DNA from: Nothopassalora personata
Taxonomy: Eukaryota > Ascomycota > Dothideomycetes > Mycosphaerellales > Mycosphaerellaceae
DNA length: 64,000 nt
Direction: 5' to 3'
Assembly: GCA_033816765.1 (NCBI GenBank)
Contig: CM066292.1
Span: 4,340,001-4,404,000 of the forward strand
Under the pieces are notes generated by a model. That model did no database searches, was not told where the DNA came from, and worked only from the letters and a program-made list of their open reading frames with translations. Below, one piece after another: positions 23,939 through 33,545 of the stretch (its first letter is position 1; each line of letters starts with the position of its first letter). Position numbers and translations under genes: made by a program.

Positions 23939-24659
23939 TGTCGTGGAGAGCGGCCACTGAGGCCCATCCAACGAGGATATCTCGATGCTGCCGTCGCGTG
24001 GATGCTCGTCGTCGTCGTCGTCGTCGATATCGGCGATGCGAGCGTTGCCTGCGGCGTGGGATCCGCTAGGTTATGCGATGTTGGCAGCGTATCGGGCCAG
24101 GCCGTTCAACGTCGTTCAGCGTGACATGGCCGTAGACTGGCGCGGGCAGTGGAGAACAATGACTGTATGGTTGGATGTCTGTCGGTGGTTGAGATCCTGT
24201 TGTCTGTGGATGTCAGATGTGCGTTGTAGGGCGGATGATGGTATGATGAAGAGAACAGCGCGGATCGACGGCGTGGAGAGATCCCTTCGCTTGGCAACTA
24301 TGTGGTCTCTCACTTTAGAACTGGGGATTTTCGTATATGTATGCATCGCAAGACATCAGATCACAAATACTAGCTCATACGAGATGGACCCCTTTGTATG
24401 CGCAGTCCATACCGGGCGTATCTACTCATTAACGTGCACGTACAGGAGCCGTCAAAGGGAAGGCATATCCACCTGCATCTTCGACATGAGGCGAGGTGTA
24501 AGATCCCGAGCGCACGGACGCGGCAAATGGGTCCAGCGCGCTCCAACCAATCGAAATCCCTGATGCCGTTCGGCCTTTCCCTTGGAGCTGCACGCGATCA
24601 ACCACTTCACGACACCCACTGCGGCGAACGGCGAGCACTCCGCCACGCAGTCACAGACA
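23939..24659. promoter_or_regulatory. Shared upstream region of KDM5-type gene and SLX1
   Basis: About 720 bases separate the divergent start codons. On the minus strand it contains a CGA-type microsatellite (about 24008-24029), a three-codon uORF (ATG followed by TGA two codons later, near 24127), and a CA-rich leader. Both features suggest a long 5' UTR for the demethylase gene. Confidence 0.45.
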
Positions 24660-26002
24660 ATGGAGAAGGGGATTTCGCCGATACCTGCGTTCTATGCGTG
24701 CTATCTACTCAGATCGATCGCAAGGCATTCGTCCTTGTACATTGGCAGCACGCCGAACCCACTGCGCCGTCTCAAACAACACAACGGTGATGCTGGCGGA
24801 GGCGCGAAACGCACGTCGAAAGATTCACTCAGACCGTGGGAGATGACATGTCTCGTGACTGGATTTCCGAGTAAGATTGCCGCGCTGCAATTCGAGTAAG
24901 TATCATCCCGGCGACCTCACTTGTTGTGCAGTATAACCCGAGCAGTGCATATATCGATTGCCTGGCGGCGTTAGGATAGTATGCTATTCAGTGTCTATTG
25001 CACACTGCGTCATGGCTGACGGAAGATAGATGGGCCTGGCAGAACCCAAATCTGACTCGCCACATCGCGCCGGACAATCGCATCACACAGACCAAGATGA
25101 CTTTTCGAATATCGCCTAAGACAGGTCGAGTGCGGAAGCGGTCAGCGCGGCCTCGTCTGTCCCTGACGGATAGACTGGCGAATCTCCATCTCTTGCTTAG
25201 GGTAAACAGCTTCGAAAGGTGGCCGCTTAAGCTGACCTTCTACTCTGAGGATGTGCATAGAGTCTGGACGAAGATACCTGGTGTACGTGTGGAGAAGCTT
25301 CGGACTGATGTTGAGGTTGTCATGGATGAAAGCAGTCGCGGCTTACCTACTACGCCAAAAGTCGACGATCCTGCTCTACCAGCGCCCGCCGTCGGCATTC
25401 GAGCTGTGGATGTTGGCTACTCGAGCTTCAAACCACAGCTCGAGAAAACCCAGGCTCTTTTCGCTGAAGGATGCAGTCATGACTGCGTGATATGCCAGGA
25501 GGCAGTTCCATCTTCAGGAGCAGCATCGTTGGTCTGCCCAGATGAGGCATGCAACACCACCGCGCATTTAACGTGCCTATCGACCCACTTCCTCCAAAGC
25601 ACCAAGGACAAAGATGCCATCGTACCCACAGAAGGGAACTGTCCAGGCTGTGGTACCAAGCTACAGTGGGTCGACCTCGTTAAAGAGCTGACGCTGAGAA
25701 TGCGAGGTGACAAGGAAGTCAAGGCACTCTTCAAACCAAAGCGAGCGAAGAAGAGCGCGTTAGCAAAATCGGCGTCTGTCATTGACGAGTCCTCGGCTGA
25801 TGAGGACGATCCTCTGGAACTTGTATTAGACGAGGACGACGATCACTTTCAAGACCTACCAGAAAGCAGCGACGAAGATGCGCCGAGGATTAGAAGCGAT
25901 TCAAGTCCTGGCCATGCTGCTTTCAAGCGACCCAAGGCTACGACCACTTTCTCCGAATTAATCATCGAGGATAGCGATCCAGACGAAGCCGAGCTTTTGT
26001 GA
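24660..26002 (+). CDS. SLX1: Structure-specific endonuclease subunit SLX1
   Basis: Two exons (24660-24895 and 25030-26002) encode 402 residues. SLX1 with SLX4 resolves branched DNA such as Holliday junctions and flaps in the nucleus. The GIY-YIG nuclease domain occupies about residues 10-95: [26 protein letters not shown] with the catalytic Arg, and the active-site Glu in ALQFEWAWQNP, whose codon is split by the 134-nt intron (GTAAGT..GATAG). A basic linker ([20 protein letters not shown]) matches the family. The C-terminal RING/PHD-like zinc finger spans about 228-290 ([32 protein letters not shown]). An acidic tail follows. An in-frame TTG upstream is ignored; ATG 24660 begins the domain correctly. 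Confidence 0.93.
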
Positions 26003-26169
26003 TGACGATCTGACGAACGGCCCCAGACTTCAGCCCACGGCTCAGGTCCACGCATTAGATACGAGATCATGATACACACATAGTGATTCACAACACAGCA
26101 AAGACCTGTACCCTGACCCGTACCCTCCCTACTTCCACCTTTTACAAGCGCTTAACATCCCCATGGCCA

Positions 26170-26601
26170 TCACAGCTTCGCCTTACCCGCAGAGAATTTA
26201 TACACCACATCCTCAAACCTATCCGCCGCGAAGCAATAAAACCAATTCAACTCTCCCTCCCCAGCATTCCTGATCCCATGCTCGGCATTGCCTGGACCGA
26301 ACACTACATCTCCCTTCCCTACCTCCCTGTCATCTCCATCAACACTGACGACCCCGCGACCCTCGAGGATAAAGTATATCTCCGCTTGCTCGTGGCGGTG
26401 GTGGGCGAGGTATCCAGCATCAGGATGACAGGTAGCGATCCCAGCTGTGAGTGAATTGGACGGCGTGAGACCGGATGAGAGGAGAGTCTTCCAGGTGACT
26501 CGACCGTGCGCTGTGGATGGGAATGATTCGGGTTGTTTGGCTTGGATATCTTTCGCAGTCAGGAATATTGGTGACGTATTTGGAACGCGATGATCCCGCA
26601 T
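26170..26601 (-). CDS. Single-domain cupin protein
   Basis: Single exon, 143 residues. Cupin motif 1 is YLAHHRHEQAEIYFILEG and supplies the His, His and Glu metal ligands; motif 2 is GDVVFGPGNAEHGIRN with the last His ligand. The N-terminal part supplies the leading strands. Such small cupins include metal-dependent isomerases, lyases and dioxygenases; nothing here identifies the reaction. No signal peptide is seen. The gene is convergent with SLX1, with 167 bases between stop codons. Confidence 0.85.
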   Translation of the reverse strand: MRDHRVPNTSPIFLTAKDIQAKQPESFPSTAHGRVTWKTLLSSGLTPSNSLTAGIATCHPDAGYLAHHRHEQAEIYFILEGRGVVSVDGDDREVGKGDVVFGPGNAEHGIRNAGEGELNWFYCFAADRFEDVVYKFSAGKAKL

Positions 26602-27049
26602 CGTTAAGTCGTGCCGACGTGAATCTTCGGAGGAGTACGTTCAGCTAAAGGTAGCAGCTTCAGAGACCACAAAGTCTGGCAAATCGTTTGGGGTTGTCAG
26701 CTCGGGCTCGGCCTCATATCGTCTCTGACAGGGACCTTGTCGCCGTATGAGACCATCGTGTACTATGATGCTGCCATTGCATCATGCAACATATAGTACA
26801 TATACGGCACTTAGTATGCGGCATGATTTGTTGGCCTCAGGCAACTAGTATGGAGATAGTGTGGCAGGTAAAGTCATGTGATGCCAACGAGTTGCCCATC
26901 TGGTTGAGTGTGGCGCTCTAATCTCCACTGCGGCTGTGAGACGGGGTCTTCGAGCTTCTCACACACTTTCTCAAGTACATTGGAGCGATTCACCGCGCCA
27001 TGGTGTGGGATCATGTTCTGACCTTTTCTTGGTGCATCAAGACTGCTCC
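26602..27049. other. Intergenic
   Basis: Upstream side of the cupin gene. The part near 27049 may be the continuation of the monooxygenase pseudogene, but homology could no longer be followed there. Confidence 0.4.
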
Positions 27050-27560
27050 TCCCCAATCGACCTTCTTCCCATGCGTAGCAGACATTTATACTGCATCGTA
27101 GCTGGTCTTGCTTGCGCTGACCACTGTCATAGATCAGTAATGTTGGGGTCGTTGGCGAGAGCTTCTGCCCTCTTCAGCAGTTTTCCATGATTGAAGACGC
27201 TGACGCGCCTGTCGAAGTCTGCCGCGCCGGATAGCCTGAGGTTGAGCTTAGATGCAAGACCATTGCTGATGATGAGCTTACGGCCGCGATAGATCCTGGT
27301 CTGCTCGTCACTTACCCTAGTTGTCCGTAGCTCCCAGCCGTGTCAAGAAGTGAATCCTGTTGGAGACATCGAAGTGGTTGGCATAGTTTGTCAAATAGTG
27401 ATGATGCATGGCAGCAGCAGTAAATAATATGCCATCCTTCTCGGGCATTGTAGATCTTCGGGTCCATGGGAAAAGTCGCAGTATTCATATGTGCTGTAGA
27501 GGTTGTTGGTCTTCAGCCCTTCGTATAGATTGTCCTCAGCCTAGACTCCGCCGAGAGTCG
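27050..27560 (-). pseudogene. Decayed FAD-dependent (flavin-containing) monooxygenase fragment
   Basis: Read on the minus strand, separate frames give pieces in the order found in fungal FMO-like enzymes. A TLGGV stretch is followed by a TAG where Trp is expected (about 27543). Then come LYEGLKTNN, AMHHYLTNYANHFDVSNR with IHFLTRLG, GRKLIISNGLASKLN, and VVSASKTSYDAV with THGKKVDW. At least three frame changes and several stops separate the pieces, and both the N-terminal FAD-binding fingerprint and the C-terminal half are missing. The gene is therefore dead and truncated. The match is from memory of the family pattern and rests on the order of several short motifs. Confidence 0.6.
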
Positions 27561-28177
27561 CTGGCTGGTGGTGTCAGTGTTTAGCAGTCATCGAAAGAAT
27601 CACTTCACTGACTGCTTCCAGAACGACGATATTGCTATTGCCGGCCCATTCGAGGTATGTCTTTGCTGCGCAGAGCCTCGACCTCTTTGCCCAGCCCTCG
27701 CATATCTTGCACGCGTCTGTACATCACCAACCTCTCTGATGTACAGACTCTCCTGTCGTGTGCTGTTCCAACACTCGCAAACCTGGTCCAGGTTGTTGGG
27801 TTGACGCGCCTGCCCCAAGGGCCCACATGCAGTCGCGTACTGATTGGCTCTGCACGTCCAGGAGCTTGAACCCTCACGAAACGCACACGCTCTACCGCGC
27901 GCGAGATGCATTAGTCCAAGCCTCGAGAGTGGCAGTGAGGTGCCCTTCACCTCGACACTCGACTTGGACGTGTCTGTCCTTCACCAAGCACACTCACTTC
28001 CATTACTACAGACCACGAGGGACTAACTCATAGCACGTAAACATTCATTCACATACCCTGCGTGATCTGCTGTCTTTCGACCGGCACGCGCAGATCAACC
28101 AGGGTGGCACTAAAGCGGAAATCGGACGCGTTTCTGTTCACGTCTCGAGCAAGTAGACCATCCGACATTCATCCAAA
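27561..28177. other. Upstream region of the KEN-box protein gene
   Basis: No intact gene. The final 150 bases before 28178 are CA- and CT-rich and probably carry the 5' UTR. Minus-strand open pieces near 27600-27700 may be more of the pseudogenised material but could not be matched. Confidence 0.35.
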
Positions 28178-29285
28178 ATGGCAATTACACCAGTGGCGAG
28201 AGTCCCGTTCGCGCCACTCGACGCTCCTCGTCTACGACATCTCGCAAGTGCGAAGAACAGCCAAGTTGGTGAGGGCTCCCTCGTCGTGTAGGACTTGTTC
28301 AGTAGCTTACCTCTCAGGCGTCATCTCCAAAGCGGCATCCGGCAAGACCAGCATCACAAACATCTCCCCAGGAAAGCGTGCCTTTGAGGCAGACATCTAC
28401 GAAGACTTCGACAGCGAGAATGTCGACCCCGCCGTCTTCGACTCGCCCACGAAGAAGATGAAGAATGACGCGTTTGATAAGCCTGGGAAGCCCTTCACAT
28501 TCGGCCTCACACCACAAAAGTCAATGCCGCCTCCATCAATCATCCCGTCACGCATGTCCACGCCAAAAGCAAACATCTCATCACCACGCACGCCATTGAC
28601 CGCACCAGCTGGAAGGTCGCCAAAGAGGAAGATTGCCAAGCCAGTGCGACGTGTTTCTGCACCATTCTCACGCATTGATCCTCCGTTTGCTCGGAGCGGA
28701 TCTTCTCTGCCATTTAGTCTTGATGCCGCTCTGAGTGGAAGTCTGTCATCGGCGAAGAGTGCTACTATCGAGGAAAGCATGCCGAAGGACTGGTACTTTG
28801 AAATCTATCAGGACACGCCGGAAGAGGAAGCCTCGAACTTGATGGAGCACAGCACATTGACGCTCGATCTGAGCTCCGATGATGAAGATACCAAGAAGCA
28901 TGACGATCGGGGGAAGGAGAACACGCCGCCGGAGGGTTATGATGCGCCTGCTGCTTCACAGAGTGGCGTGGTTGCGGCGCCGAAGCAGATCAAGAAGACC
29001 GAGCTCATTAGGAGAAGGGTTGTGGTCGATGAGATGGACGATGGTGCTCGCTCGCCGCTGTCTGATCTCGAGACTGACCCCTTCTTCCCGGAAGGTCTTC
29101 ACAAGGACTCTCATGTCGTGGTGGATGGTGTTGAGGAGAAGGAGGTGACGCTTGATGTCAAGGCGTTGTATGCTGCGCCAGTGATTTCCGAGAAGGCGCC
29201 CTCGACGATGCCGGTGGTTACCGCTGAGGGTGATGTAAAGGGAGAGATCATCGTATGGGAAGATGAGTCGAAAGAGGAGAAGTGA
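28178..29285 (+). CDS. Conserved hypothetical protein with KEN-box-like motif
   Basis: Two exons, 28178-28268 and 28318-29285, separated by a 49-nt intron (GTGAGG..CTCAG), encode 352 residues. A longer uninterrupted frame starts at 28062 but uses a poor N-terminus; the spliced start MAITPVARVPFAPLDAPRL with AAAATG context fits better. The protein is hydrophilic, rich in Ser, Pro, Lys and acidic residues, and probably mostly disordered. Notable pieces are DSENVDPAVFDSPTKK, many S/T-P sites (possible CDK targets), and GKENTPP, a match to the KEN degron recognised by the anaphase-promoting complex. These suggest a cell-cycle regulated nuclear protein, which is inference. No catalytic domain was recognised. 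Confidence 0.75.
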
Positions 29286-30210
29286 TGTGGTAACGAGTAT
29301 ATGAGGCGTTGTTGGGAGGCTGCTGATTGGGTATGATGGGTTGTGTCATGACTGCCGAGTGCTTTAGATACCTGTCGTGACTTTCGTTATGCGGAAAATT
29401 TGGGACTTTCCTGTCGAACCGGTCAGTTCAGGCATGACTCAGACGCGTGACAGCCGTACGCTCAACGATCTCTGTCGACTGTTGTTCCTCGTAGAGGTGC
29501 CGCGTGGAGTCCACAGAAGACAGCTCAGCGCCCTTTCTTGATAATCCTTGGCTCCGTACTGCAGACGCTAGGGAGCGAGAAGGGCTTCTCGAAGCAGCAG
29601 GACGATGACATCCTGTGTACATTCGTTTTGCACTAGCTACTTGACGAAACTTGCAGTACCTGTGAAGGTGCTTATGCATGGAAAGGACTGCTACGGCGTC
29701 CTTCTGTCTGCCTCCCAGGACGACATGAGGTGAGCAAAAAGGAGCTGATACATTCATGATCTATGAGCGGCTTTGCAAACCCATCAAGGCTTTCACACTC
29801 ACTGAGCTGCATCTTGGCCCAACTCCCGAGAGCATGCTGAACGCTTCCCTCCAGTGCAGCTGCCATGCTCCAAGGAGATCACTCGAACACCCATCGCGAG
29901 CCAAGCAAGCAAGCAATTCTTCAAGGATGAAAGGTAGCAAGAAACCGCTGGTGCTCGTGAATCGACGAAATTCTGCCGTCATGCTTCTCGATCCTATACG
30001 TCTCCAACTGCACCGTCAGTATGCATTACCGAATAGCGGATACAGCATCGTGCACTACTGGTGTCCTGGAACGCGCTTGAAAAATGAGTAAGATCTTCGC
30101 TCAGGAGCATATAAATACAACAGGCCATCCGTAATTTCATGTTCATGATGTTAAAAACTCGAGTACTGAAGCGCAGCTGCGCGGGTAGGCTCGGCTGCTC
30201 CCGTACATAG
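29286..30210. other. Intergenic, nothing recognised
   Basis: 3' side of the KEN-box gene and upstream region of the U6 gene. Small frames only. Confidence 0.45.
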
Positions 30211-30219
30211 CTATATATT
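30211..30219 (+). promoter_or_regulatory. TATA box of the U6 snRNA gene
   Basis: The sequence CTATATATT lies 21-29 bases upstream of the proposed U6 start at 30240. This is the spacing used by RNA polymerase III for TATA-containing U6 genes. Confidence 0.75.
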
Positions 30220-30426
30220 TTCATAGAAACTTCGGGCACGTGCCTTCGGGCATTGTGAGTCGTACCTTCCATCTGTACGGCGGTTGTGTCCTAACGACAT
30301 TGCAGTGGTCAATTTGAAACAATACAGAGAAGATTAGCATGGCCCCTGCACTAAGGATGGTACGTGAAGCCCACACTGTCGATTGCTGCAGGCATCAACT
30401 AACTCTAGATAGACACATGCAAGTGA

Positions 30427-30436
30427 GTTCGAAGCC
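30427..30436 (+). promoter_or_regulatory. B box (TFIIIC site) inside U6 intron 3
   Basis: GTTCGAAGCC matches the RNA polymerase III B-box consensus GTTCGANNCC. Fission yeast U6 likewise keeps its B box in its intron, so placement inside an intron has precedent. Confidence 0.65.
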
Positions 30437-30494
30437 GGCTGCAGACCTTCAATTCCTAAATGCTAATTTTACAAAGACAAGGATGAGCGAAACA

Positions 30495-30500
30495 TTTTTT
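30495..30500 (+). terminator. RNA polymerase III T6 terminator of U6
   Basis: Six consecutive T residues follow CGAAACA; a further T5 run lies at about 30510. This fits the 3' oligo-U end of U6. Confidence 0.75.
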
Positions 30501-31902
30501 GTCTAGATATTTTTGTTGGTCGCGATTACTTTTTGATGCCTTTCTGTGTGTTGTTCCTGCTTATTGTCGTGGTTCGGATATTTTGAGATAGCTTTTTGAT
30601 TGCGCGCACGCTGAGCCGTGGCGAAATTCTGCGAATTTGTATCGGACAGAACCATCGAGGCGTGAGACTCACTCGGGGCTGCAGAAAACCATCGGTACTT
30701 CGTTACAGAGCTGCTTCACTCACGAGTATCGGTCCATTGAAATATGCTGACGACAATACTTACAATTCCATATTAAGCAGCCCGAGCGACACTGTCGATG
30801 AGATCAGGAAGCACTACAGCTATGTGTTGGAGCACTCAGCTCATGGACCTGATGTCGTCAACAGCAAATCATGGCCAAGGGCTTCTACTGCGAACCGGAC
30901 TTCCCGTGCTCGCCAGCCTTCGTTGCAACCTGACACCCGCCTCCGTTCTGTGCCTTTCAAGTAAAAGTCCTTTGGGCTGTTCACTCCACGCCGGCCTGAC
31001 GTGGGCAACTGTTGGCGACACCAACGCCCATCCATTTACCCCTACTGCACCGACGGGCGGATCACCTATCATCCTGTGATAATAGTGTCGCTCTCCATGG
31101 TTTACCGAAAAGACTATGCACAAAAAGTTTCGCCCAGCCAATGGACCTAGTAAGGCTTGACAAGAACTTCTCACTGCATGACAGACCGTGGCTACAGGAT
31201 CAGGAAAAGCTAAATGGACGGTCCATGGCAAGTCCAGAGCATAGGCGCTTCGTGCCCATCAATTCCTTTGTACCGTGGCCGGCACCTACGTGATGTGCTA
31301 CTCAAGTACAGCTTATCGACCCGTCGGTTTATGCGAAGAAGTACTGCATCCTGTTACACTCATCGGCCGTATCCTTATGCTGAAGTAAGTCAGTTTGGCT
31401 TCCATCGCGATGCGCGAGCATCTCGGTTAAAGGAGCGGGCCCGCGCGGTGATTACTACGCCATTTCTCTAGAAGGAGGAGGAGATGTTCCGAGCTGGCAT
31501 TGCGGATCCTCGATATTGATGTAGCAAAGCGGCTGAAGGAACAGCTTGAGCGTAGTCGCCGACGTGCGTGATCCAGCGAGAAGAGATAAGTAGCAGTTCG
31601 CATATCTCGGAAGGTGAACATTGAAGTTTTTCCTGTCCCGCGCAGTTTCACGTGGAGACGACCATCATTTCTAGTGGTTTCCAAGCCGCGTCCCACGCAG
31701 TTCATGGAATCGAGACGCTTGAAATTATCAAGAGCTCTGCAAACAGCTGCGCACGGAATGATATCATGAGGCCATATCTGGGGCCAGGCGCAACCTGTCG
31801 GATTCCTCGCTGCCTTGTTGTTGGCAGATCAAGAATTGTATCATCATCTGCCGAGCGACCAATGACTGAGATGATGCTGAGGTATGTCTGCGCTTTCTGA
31901 CG
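30501..31902. other. No gene recognised
   Basis: Overlapping short frames on both strands with no recognisable product. Composition is normal. It lies between the U6 gene and decayed coding remnants. Confidence 0.45.
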
Positions 31903-32260
31903 CACGCGACGCCAAGTCTCCTACAAGCCTGAGTTCTCGAGCAAAATTTTGCTTGCTTCGGTATCATCGACGAGTATTGCTAACCCTAACAGGGCACGGC
32001 GCTTCCGAAAAGTAGAGGAGGCCTACTAGGCATGTATCAAAGACTAGGCGGACACGGACGAAGCAGCTCAGCGCTCTCTGCGTGAGCTTCGTGAGGACCC
32101 GGATAACATCAAGGCTCACATGGAGGAGCGACGTCCAACTGAGCCTCTTGGGATGGTCGACGCAAGCGGGGAAGATATAGTAGCCGATGATCAGGACGAT
32201 ATCGCCAACCCTGTAGAGGGTCCCGCTCGAGGTGTTGGGCTCGACTCTGTATTTCTATAG
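31903..32260 (+). pseudogene. Decayed coding remnant with two TAG stops
   Basis: One frame stays coding-like for about 115 codons and contains LREDPDNIKAHMEERRPTEP followed by an acidic segment (GEDIVADDQDDIANPVEG). It is interrupted by TAG at about 32028 and 32046, both at places where CAG or TGG would give a sensible reading (KVEEAY-stop-ACIKD-stop-ADTDEAAQ). This looks like a gene or transposon fragment lightly hit by C-to-T or G-to-A change. The family was not recognised and no start or splice partner was found. Confidence 0.45.
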
Positions 32261-33545
32261 TTTAGCCAAGCCCTCGTAAACAGTAAGTGCGTATCACAAT
32301 GCTCGGAACTCCACGATGCTTATAGATCGCGCAGGTACAGTCGATCAGCGCCAAGTAGAATCCACCTTCGAGAAAGGAGTAAAATAACTTCCGCACTTCA
32401 GCAGAGAGATAAGAGCGCGAGATCTTGAAGTTGTAGCCATGTTGATCTCTTCGTCCGAACGGCCGATAATGCACAGACGTTACACGAGCAGGGACTATCG
32501 CTTAGCGTCAACGCTCGTGATTTTTACGCAACGCACTGGGACACTTCTCAATAGCTAGCACTCGCGACTCGCCCCTCGTACATCACAGGTCACAGTATCC
32601 CGGCATGACCGACGACATATATTGCTAACGCTCGGAGCCACTATCTTCTCCGAGCAAAAATCTTCAAGAACGAGCTCCGCGAGACCGTCTATAACTGCAA
32701 CTTGTAACTCGGGATCAGATCGAGCGCCACCATAATAGCAGATCCAAAGACCTGCCTCTCGACCATCTACGCTGCAACAATTCGGTACGAGGCAGAGATC
32801 TGTATTCCTCCTATACCATTTCCTAAGCCACATTCCCGCCATGACACATCCTCGAATCACACCTGACAAAGTTCTGAGATGCTGCAGCTCTACCGCCTCC
32901 TCGCGCTCAGAAATCTACAATTCGCTCGAAAGCCTGTTTCTGAAGCCCGTCTTCACTTAACAAATCCGACACAGAGCACCTCGAAGACCGGGCCATTCTC
33001 GATGAACTCCGCAGCTCGCGGGACGTCTTCCCGCTCGGTGATCAGATTGCAAAGAAGACCGATTAAACAAGTATAGAAGATATTCTTGCTAATAGTAGCC
33101 CCGAATAGAGGTGTAAGTAGGACGATGTTGATCTTTGGGAACTGGAGGATGTGGAGGAGTATGATACTAGTCTGTACGGAGAGAGTTATATCGAGATCGA
33201 GCCGGCGGTGAGAGCTTTGCGGGATTTGGCGGGTTGGGAGTGTGGGCCCGGAGAGGGAAAGCTGGAAGAGGGGAGGTGACTGGGCAGGTGGTGATGCTGG
33301 GAGGCGGGACTCGTTTTGGATGGCCTGTTTAACATCGATTCGAGTTGCTCAGCAGGGACTTTTTAAATTTTCTCATGGTCAGATATTGATCTTCAGGAGC
33401 TGCGTTGGTTTTCGGACATACCTAGACTACCTTTGTTATATTCACTTCTTAAGCCGCACCAGCGCTCCTGCCGATGCATCACACCCTCGAGCGTATACAC
33501 AGCTGAATCAAAATCTTTAACTTACAGCTTCATTTGTACATTCTC
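32261..33545. other. Degenerate region, possible further coding remnants
   Basis: The plus strand at about 33120-33279 reads DDVDLWELEDVEEYDTSLYG and then IEIEPAVRALRDLAGWE before a stop. Upstream frames are broken by many stops. It may be the same decayed gene as 31903-32260. The last 260 bases are the 3' flank of OXA1. Confidence 0.3.

Larger units (their letters stand above)
30240..30500 (+). ncRNA. U6: U6 spliceosomal snRNA gene split by three introns
   Basis: U6 is the catalytic snRNA of the spliceosome. Proposed exons are 30240-30254, 30306-30359, 30413-30422 and 30477-30500, giving about 103 nt, a normal U6 length. Exon 1 folds into the 5' stem-loop: GTGCC, loop TTCG, GGCAT. Exon 2 contains TGGTCAATTTGAAACAATAC, the ACAGAGA box (30324-30330), the AGC triad (30336-30338) and the CCCCTGCACTAAGGATG internal stem-loop, nearly identical to yeast U6. 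The presumed introns are 51, 53 and 54 nt. They start GTGAGT, GTACGT and GTGAGT, contain CTAAC, CTAAC and GCTAAT branch sites, and end CAG, TAG and AAG. Removing intron 1 restores CATTTGGTCAATTTG exactly as in yeast. Introns 1 and 2 are strongly supported; intron 3, with its AAG acceptor, and the 3' exon are less certain. Confidence 0.88.

Noticed and set aside
31978..31992. CTAACCCTAACAGGG as a telomere-like or interstitial telomeric repeat
   Set aside because: Only two units, and they fall inside a coding-like remnant; chance is sufficient.
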